Assembly: GCF_019112545.1 (NCBI RefSeq)
Contig: NW_025064935.1
Coordinates: 5,714-69,713 of the forward strand
Length of the DNA stretch: 64,000 nucleotides
Direction: 5' to 3'
Origin: Guyanagaster necrorhizus
Lineage: Eukaryota; Basidiomycota; Agaricomycetes; Agaricales; Physalacriaceae
Shown: positions 57,801-64,000 of the stretch, piece by piece
How the letters are laid out: each line of letters begins with the position of its first letter
Numbering within the stretch: the first letter of the stretch is position 1
Made by a program: the position numbers and the translations under genes
Notes under the pieces: generated by a model
What the model was told of the DNA's origin: nothing
Database searches by the model: none
What the model saw: the letters and a program-made list of their open reading frames with translations, nothing else

Positions 57801-59799
57801 GTCTGTGAGAGGTGAACGGTCTCCTTGCACAGGCGATGCCACAGACAACCGCAACGGGAATGCCTGGGCGGAAATAGACTCATCGCTCGCACGCGTTAGG
57901 GAAGTAGAGAGAGCAGCCATTGACGAAGGCGGCGACGGTGGAGCCTGAGACGGTGTCGTGTCTGGTGACGTTTCGGATTCAATAACGACATTTTGTGAAT
58001 CTGACGATGCGCGGGGAGATGAATCATAGGCGTCCTGCTGCAAGATTGGTACAGAGGTTCTTGATGGGGGCCGATCCTCAAAGTCCAGTTCATCATCTTC
58101 CTCTCGGTCTATGTCATCGTCGTCGTCGTCAATTGGCATGCGGATTTCTGGAACTAGGTGAGATGAGTACCGCGATGTACGAGAACGAACCAGACTGACC
58201 TGGAGAGGCAATCCAACTGATCTCACGACCATAACCATCGTCATAGGGTGATCGAAGACGATATGTATCGGCAGGATACAGGACTTCTTCCTCGTCATCT
58301 TCACGGCGAGATCTTTCTTGATTAGGCGTCGAGTATGGGCTGCTCGGAAATGTGTCCAGCTTCGAAGGCGTCCTATGGCTAAGGTAGATAGGTACACCAA
58401 GAACCCCTGTGTGTGCAGATTCCGTTGACACAGTCGATGGCCCGTCCGAACTATGTGGAACTCGTAAAGGGGATCCGTTAATTGGTGTCGGTTCGGGTGG
58501 GCTTGGAGGAAGACCGGGATACTGAAATAACATTGGTGATCGTTCATCCTCTTCCTCTTCAACGACAACACTTCTCCTCCTTGCAGGCTCCGGTCGATCC
58601 TGCTCTGTCCGAGGCTCTTCTTCCAGAGTAAGGAGAGGGGATGACCTCATCTGTTCCGGGCTTGCGCTAGTACTGGGAAAATGATTTGGAGTCGCGGACC
58701 TCGCCCTGACATCAGGCAATATGTCTAGATGTGGTTGGGGAGTTTGAGGTAATGGTGTAGGAGGCAGGGTGGGTGGCAGTGGCGTCGGTGGGGGAATAGG
58801 AGTATTCGTTGAAGTTGTGAGGTACTCAGAATCAGAGACACCAGCATTAGGAATAGGGGTATTCGTCGAGGAACGCTTTCTACGTCGCCTCCGTTTGCTT
58901 GTAGGTGAAGGTGTAGCCGCTGAACGATCCTCACCACTGATTACCTCGGCATCCGCTTCTTTAGTGAATCTCGGAGCCAGGACGTCAAGTAACTGTTTGC
59001 GGACAAGGGTACGCTCTGCAGTGAGTCGCTCGTCTCCAGTAACTGTTAGGTTACGACGAAGTTTTGCCGATAATGAAGGCGGTGTGGGAGACGGAGACAG
59101 GGAAGGATCATAGACATCGGTCCCCCCAGTGAGTTTGTGCATTGCTGTTTGCCTGCCGATGGCGCTATGCGACCGCTGCAGCTGGAGTCCCTTCCGCTGC
59201 TGAATATCTTCCAGGGATGGTAGAAGTGGTGTCGGTGGCGCACTCGGTCTGTCATTGGGAGTGGGCGACCTGAGCAGACGCGTTCGTAACAAAGGACTGG
59301 CAAAGGGTACTGGAGAAGGAGGTATCGCTGGGGCATCGACAGGACTTAAGCCTATTACACCAAGTTCTGGGGAAGAGTCACCATGAGTAGGCGTTGGCGT
59401 CTGCATATTTCTAGCCTTCATTGCCTTCAAATCTTTGGAGCCTCGTGAAGACCGCCGCCGTGAGCGTGAACGACGGCCCGAACGGGATGATGGTCGAGCG
59501 ACGGTGACCTCCTCCACTTCTTCTGCTTCCACATTCTCTTCTACCGGTGGTTCTTGGATTTGCGCGTCGACTTCAACTGGCGGCACCTCTGGCTCTATGA
59601 TCTCCGGAGGTGGCGTATCAATATCCGGCGTTTGGTCTCTGCTATCCTGCACCTTCTCTCCCTCGCTGACGGCCTCTGTGTGCATCCGAGGGCGTCGTCC
59701 GCCTTCTATCCGCGGCAGGGATGCTGCGCGTTTCAGTTTGGCGACCGCCAGCTTCCGCTGCTCTCTCGGATCTGGAACAGCTGCATTTTCGTTTTCCAT
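54837..59799 (-). CDS. Large Sec7-domain Arf-GEF-like protein with PH domains
   Basis: Two exons joined over an intron at 58154-58199 (GTCAGT..CCTAG) give about 1638 residues from MENENAAVPDPREQRKLAVA to GAPAPGVS. The first 1000 or so residues are mostly disordered, rich in Ser, Pro and charged residues. A PH-like part (RFLFLFNDILVIAKP) leads to the Sec7 domain (about 56210-55830: KDPDQAISNLFSKSG, FVLKSFLDSFGFVGLRLDRA, QSFVRAIIQMNDIVHGG) and then a second PH domain (KRRYMFSVDDPVKKHQWVAE). The plan is like yeast Syt1. Sec7 domains exchange GDP for GTP on Arf proteins by a glutamic finger in LPGE-type loops; here the loop reads INVSSRSSLDYL without any glutamate. An in-frame ATG at 60072 is a less likely start. 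Confidence 0.85.
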
Positions 59800-61355
59800 T
59801 GGATGCCCAGGAGTCGTTGGAAAGCTACTAGCAAGTGCTTTGATCAATATAGGCGAGTCAGAGGAACAGAGGCCCATGGAGATGAACAGACCTGGGTTAA
59901 GCTCCAATTCACCGAATCCAGAATGAAAAAACGCCGGATATATCGACAGAAAACGAGGTTGAAGGGGAACGTTGACGGTTGGGTGAGAAGGACGACCGCG
60001 ACCAGGAGCGACTGCAATTACAAGGGGCCTGAAAATGCAGAACCACGTGGTTTCCATATATGGAGCTAACATTCAGGGGCGCGGAGTCAATTGAAGTGCA
60101 AGTTTACCCTCTTCCCTTCTTTGCCTCTTGCTTGCCTCGCCGTTTCCGCGAGGTTCACAGGTTGTTGTTGCCCACTCATGTTAATACCGTCTATCCTCAA
60201 GAAACCCTACTGTAGCGGGCCAGGATGCTCGCAGGCTATTTGCCGCGTTGTCATCTATCAGTCGCCTGAACATTGGCTGGCGAATTGTCGTCTTGGTAAA
60301 CAACTTGACTCGAATTTATTCAACAGATGCAATTCGACATTCCAGTCTGAAAGTGACACGTTTCTTTCCAATGCCGAACGAAGGCACTGAGCATATCTAT
60401 TGTACAAATAGGTAAAGGCAAACCGAACAGATGATGGAGTTTCTTTCCATATGTTCGAAAAGAGCTCACTTCGCCGTCGGAATTCCCACCTCCACATCCG
60501 ATGACAAGCTTACATGTATCTACTACTACCGTGCACCACTATCCCGTTAAATGATAGAGCAATATCTGAGTACCGGCCCCGTAAATGATCTCTGACAGAG
60601 TAGGGGCCGGCCTACACAACGGAGCCGGCCAATTTGTTTATCGGTGCATTCGCACGGGCAAAGGTCATTCCTCGAATGATTTGTCTGTCTGATGGCTTCT
60701 GCGCACCACATCCACTAAACTGAGAGCCTTCCTAAGTACATTCTCGGAATTGCTGTCGGGAAAAAAACGCAGATAACTTCTTGAAAGTTTCGTAACGCGA
60801 CAACAATCATCCCGTACGACATATTTTCAGTCAGTCATGAGAAAACCTTCACCGTTTCGACTTTGGAGACGCTATAATTCTTTGTAACGCGGAAAGTATG
60901 AGCGTACCATGACCGCGAAGAACAGGGAACAACTGCCTGCCTTGCAATGAGCCGACTTCGAAGATACAAAGAGCGCGGACGTCCATACAGAAGCGTAGTG
61001 CCAGTCTTTCACTGGAGATCACGGCGATAAACGATGCCATCTTATGGAAGTGCGGCCATAACTCAGCACCGTGTGTTAACTGTCGTATCAAAGGGACTTG
61101 ACAGAACAAGTATAGCCTAGAGTCAGTGAATCAAAATGAAAAGATGCCAACTTTGAAAGATCAGTACCTCCAGATAAAGAACTATCACCGTGGCTTGAAT
61201 CAGATGAAAATATATAGTGAAATTGATACCTGAAATGATGCATCGATAATAAAATAGAGCAATAGAAAAGAAATGCCATGGCCGCCAGATGATGCCGGCA
61301 TCCAATAAGTAACCGAATTTCAAATAGTTACAAGCAAATACATGTACAAAGAATT
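59800..61355. other. Gene-poor stretch between the Sec7 gene and the WW-like gene
   Basis: About 1.5 kb without a gene I can support. Short open frames exist at 60091-60390 (plus), 60258-60497 (minus) and 60849-61109 (minus), but none shows a known motif, codon pattern or splice structure. A small GC-rich inverted repeat lies at about 60605-60630 (GGCCGGC and GCCGGCC). The left part should contain the promoter of the Sec7 gene, and the right part the 3' flank of the WW-like gene. Confidence 0.5.
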
Positions 61356-64000
61356 TCACTGCTTCATGAGAACAATGGATGTCGTCAAGATACCCAGAAG
61401 ACCACCAAGGAATCCTACCACGGTCCATCGTGTGTATTCCTGAAAGTGGTGTTCCACTATGGTTGAACCGGTGACGGACACTCCTCTCAAAGAATAAAGC
61501 ACGATGCCCGCAACGAACCCGATAATCGCATAGGCCAAGAAAACTATCGGCAAAGAGAATAATATATGTCGTCGCTTCACAAAAACACCGGTTGAGTCAA
61601 GTCCCCGAGAACAGTAACGGTGCAACTTACAGAAATGATCATCAGACCTTCGCCACTTATAAAAGATACAGCACTCTCTGCATCACTCTTATATTTGAAT
61701 ATGGCGACAACCGTCGAAGTCAAAGAAAATGCAGAAAAGAGCACGGTGAGAAGCCCCACAGCCCGTGCGACATTGTCCAGCCCTGGTAAGGAAAGAAAAG
61801 TCACCGAGGCACTCAGAACAATCGCCGCCTGTTTGCAAAGAAATTTTTGAGGGTGTAAGGCTGAGTGGAAGAGAGGAGCTTACTACAAGACAAGTGCAGG
61901 CGCCGATCACCAGCATCGGCGCAGCACTTCGAATGCCGCCTTCTTCGTCTATTCCTCGATGCTGCGAGCGGTTGTAAAAGATATATGGAATGCCGAGACA
62001 TAGGCAGGAGATACAAAAGTCGACTAGAGCGCGGCCCAGCTGATTGCGACGTGTAGGCAGACGTAAAGAGTGACTGGTCGCATCATGGGGAAGAGGCCTG
62101 TTGGGACGGAAATTCACTTGACGCCAATGAACTGTGGACAAACTGCGAGTCACTATTGGTTCATGAACGCTCAAATATTCGATGCTCACTCATTCGAAGA
62201 TGGATCCTGCAGACGATCCGAGTAATTTGCATTCCATTCTCGGTAGTGATTTCTGGAAAGAGCCTCAGAGATATGCCGTACTCTGGGCAGCGAAACGTAC
62301 CTCCACGAAGTAAAGAAGTGAGCTCTTGGTACTCATGTTGACTGAAAGGCGCTGAAGTTGTTTGTCGAGAAGGAAGCAGATGATCTGAATCAAAGCAATT
62401 GTGTTGGATAATGTTCAACGCCGGCCTTGAAAATAAACAATCACCTGTCCATGCCCATATGAGAGCATTCATGGCTTCCCCGTGTGCATTCGCAGGAAGT
62501 GGGCTGTGCGCAGGGTGCGCCTCCATGAAAGCCCAGTACCGATATTCCATATCCAAAGCTGCAAGTCAATGAGTTCATGTTCCCGGCCTCCGAAGCATCA
62601 ATTTTTGACACACCGTCTTCATCATTTCGCCCCAGTCTCGAGGGACCTTTCCTCGGTAGCTCTGACGACACTCTTCGACTCTTATGATCGATCCACCACC
62701 CCACAAGGGGAGGATCCCGCTTCTTCTTCCGAGCGCCCTCCCTCAGCCACAGCTCCATCCCAGTAGGTGGAGCAAGGTCGTCTTTATAGCTGTCAAAGTA
62801 GGATGTGACTAGATCTAGCTTCTTGTTGTTCCGCAACTCCATGTCGGTTGTCACCCGGAGGGTGGGGTGAACATAGTATACTACGGAATCAGGAAGAGAA
62901 AACTCAATCCAACCCAGCTGGTTCAGTTTGGGAGTAGCCGATGGTGCTGGCAAAGGCCAAAACGAAGATGATGGCAACGCAGATTGAGGAGAGACGTTGA
63001 CCCGAGTCTGATGTTGAGACTGAAGGTACGAAGGTGATCTGGGAAAAGGTACTTGTGAGAGTAGAGGACGTGTTTCGCTGTTCAGATAGGAAGTTAGTTA
63101 TGTATTTGTCAAAACGATCAGTGAAGGGGCCATACTCTGTCTCTGGTTCGAAACGATGAATGCTGTTCCTAAGGCTTAGTGTCGATGAAGTAGCACGAAT
63201 CGATCTGTAGTTTTTGAGGTTATAGAACCATCTGGCAATTATAACCACGTACCTTGATGGGATTACATCTTGCATGAGGGGGAGTGGCATCACGATTATG
63301 GACTGGTCATCTTGAGGTACTGATGCTTCTTCATGCTGCGGCCTGATTCGAAAAGTACATCAGCTTGAAAACCAAGGTCAGAAGCACTACGTACTCGGGC
63401 AAAACAATGTGATCATGCGGAACATTTATCTCAGGGACAGGATCAGCAAACGGGTCCTCCATTGGCACCGGCATTCTAGAATATGTAAGTTAACGATAAA
63501 AGAGGGGCAGAGCGATTTACTGACTGCACAGACATTCCCTCGTTTTCAGATTCGTGATTGGCGATGCGTTCACTCAACGTTGTTTCCGCCAATGACTGGG
63601 CCACGGACGAATGATGGGTGTTTCTCCAAGCCTCTTGAGACGAGTCGGCGTCATATGAAGGCATCATAGTAGTTGCTGGCACGAGAGGAGGCATTTCTGC
63701 GACCGGCTTTATCAGTTCATCGTGAACGTCGGAAAGAGGAACGTTTTCGGTCTCAACGTCTCGAGGCCGGGGTGTTGGCTCAGAGAAAATGGATTCTTCT
63801 GGCACGGGGGCAGGATGAACTGGCTCTGGTTGCGCAGGAATTTCGAAATTCAATGAGAAACTTCCCATGTCATGAACTGGCGAGGGTGGAGGTTCTGTAG
63901 CAGGTTCGGCCTCTAGATCGGTGGGAATGGATTCTCCCACCAGCGGAGCACGGTCAACATTCGACTCCTTCTGCTGCATTTCATAAGGCTGTTCTTCGAC
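61356..64000 (-). CDS. WW-like domain membrane protein of basidiomycetes, 5' end outside window
   Basis: The frame is open at the right edge (VEEQPYEMQQKESN), so the start is missing. A Pro/Glu-rich region (PATEPPPSPVHDMG, VPEESIFSEPTPRP) is followed, after several introns, by a WW-like stretch: LNQLGWIEFSLPDSVVYYVH, PTLRVTTDMELRN. Then come a VGWWIDHKSRRV segment and EYRYWAFMEAHPAHSPLPAN, an order I know from a large agaric family of unknown function. The C-terminus has four or five membrane segments (LVDFCISCLCLGIPYIFY, MLVIGACTCLV, AVGLLTVLFSAFSL, LFSLPIVFLAYAIIGFVAG, WTVVGFLGGLLGILTTSIVL) and ends MKQ. No reaction can be assigned. Exon borders are approximate. Confidence 0.65.

Noticed and set aside
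59800..60072. N-terminal extension of the Sec7 protein
   Set aside because: The frame is open but the translation has no low-complexity or charged pattern like the rest of the N-terminus, and the ATG at 59799 opens a typical charged start.
60091..60390. Plus-strand frame with a hydrophobic start, possibly a small secreted protein
   Set aside because: The cysteine pattern and tail look random, it sits in the promoter of the Sec7 gene, and no splice or family support exists.
1..64000. CRISPR array, operons with ribosome binding sites, or prophage
   Set aside because: The window is eukaryotic with spliced genes; no regular spaced repeats or phage genes were seen.

Overview
The window reads as nuclear DNA of a mushroom-forming basidiomycete (Agaricomycetes). 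Genes are densely packed on both strands and are interrupted by many introns of about 45-65 bases with GT..AG ends. Recognisable products are conserved fungal ones: Mei2-type RNA-binding protein, Tudor-SN, phenylalanine ammonia-lyase with a fungal HQ motif, MCM2, ERCC1/Rad10, TFIIH p44, CK2 alpha and Mia40. The left end carries Ty3/gypsy and Ty1/copia remains of the kind common in agarics. I saw no prokaryotic features, CRISPR array, rRNA or tRNA. All exon borders are read by eye from frame, splice sites and family similarity.

Layout. (1) About 1-10.5 kb is a graveyard of LTR retrotransposons. It holds the 3' end of a gypsy element on the minus strand with its extra third reading frame, several LTRs of two further families, a decayed gypsy element on the plus strand, a decayed minus-strand gene relic and a decayed copia fragment with its 3' LTR. 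From about 2262 to 10308 the DNA has almost no CpG, and outer copies of the same LTR families keep their CpGs. (2) 11.0-12.0 kb is a broken aldehyde dehydrogenase. (3) 12.3-42.5 kb is ordinary gene space: formate/nitrite transporter, Mei2-like protein, mitochondrial ribosomal protein bS6m, HAD hydrolase, S41-like protease, YVH1 phosphatase, Tudor-SN, two tandem alpha/beta hydrolases, flavin-reductase-like protein, iron-type alcohol dehydrogenase, mitochondrial-type cation diffusion facilitator, phenylalanine ammonia-lyase, NIPA-type magnesium transporter and TFIIH p44. (4) 40.9-51.1 kb is a run of genome-maintenance genes: TFIIH p44/SSL1, an unrecognised protein with a PCNA-box-like N-terminus, ERCC1 and MCM2. 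MluI-type cell-cycle boxes lie before the unknown gene and before MCM2. (5) 51.2-60 kb holds Mia40, an NFKBIL1-like protein, CK2 alpha and a large Sec7-domain protein that seems to lack the catalytic glutamate. (6) The right edge has a WW-like membrane protein that runs out of the window.

No single new system is proven. The best leads are the abrupt CpG-depletion block whose edges fall on LTR borders, the Sec7 protein without its glutamic finger, the 50-base gap between the two tandem hydrolases (a candidate bicistronic unit), and the unknown S-phase-type gene at 43.0-46.1 kb.
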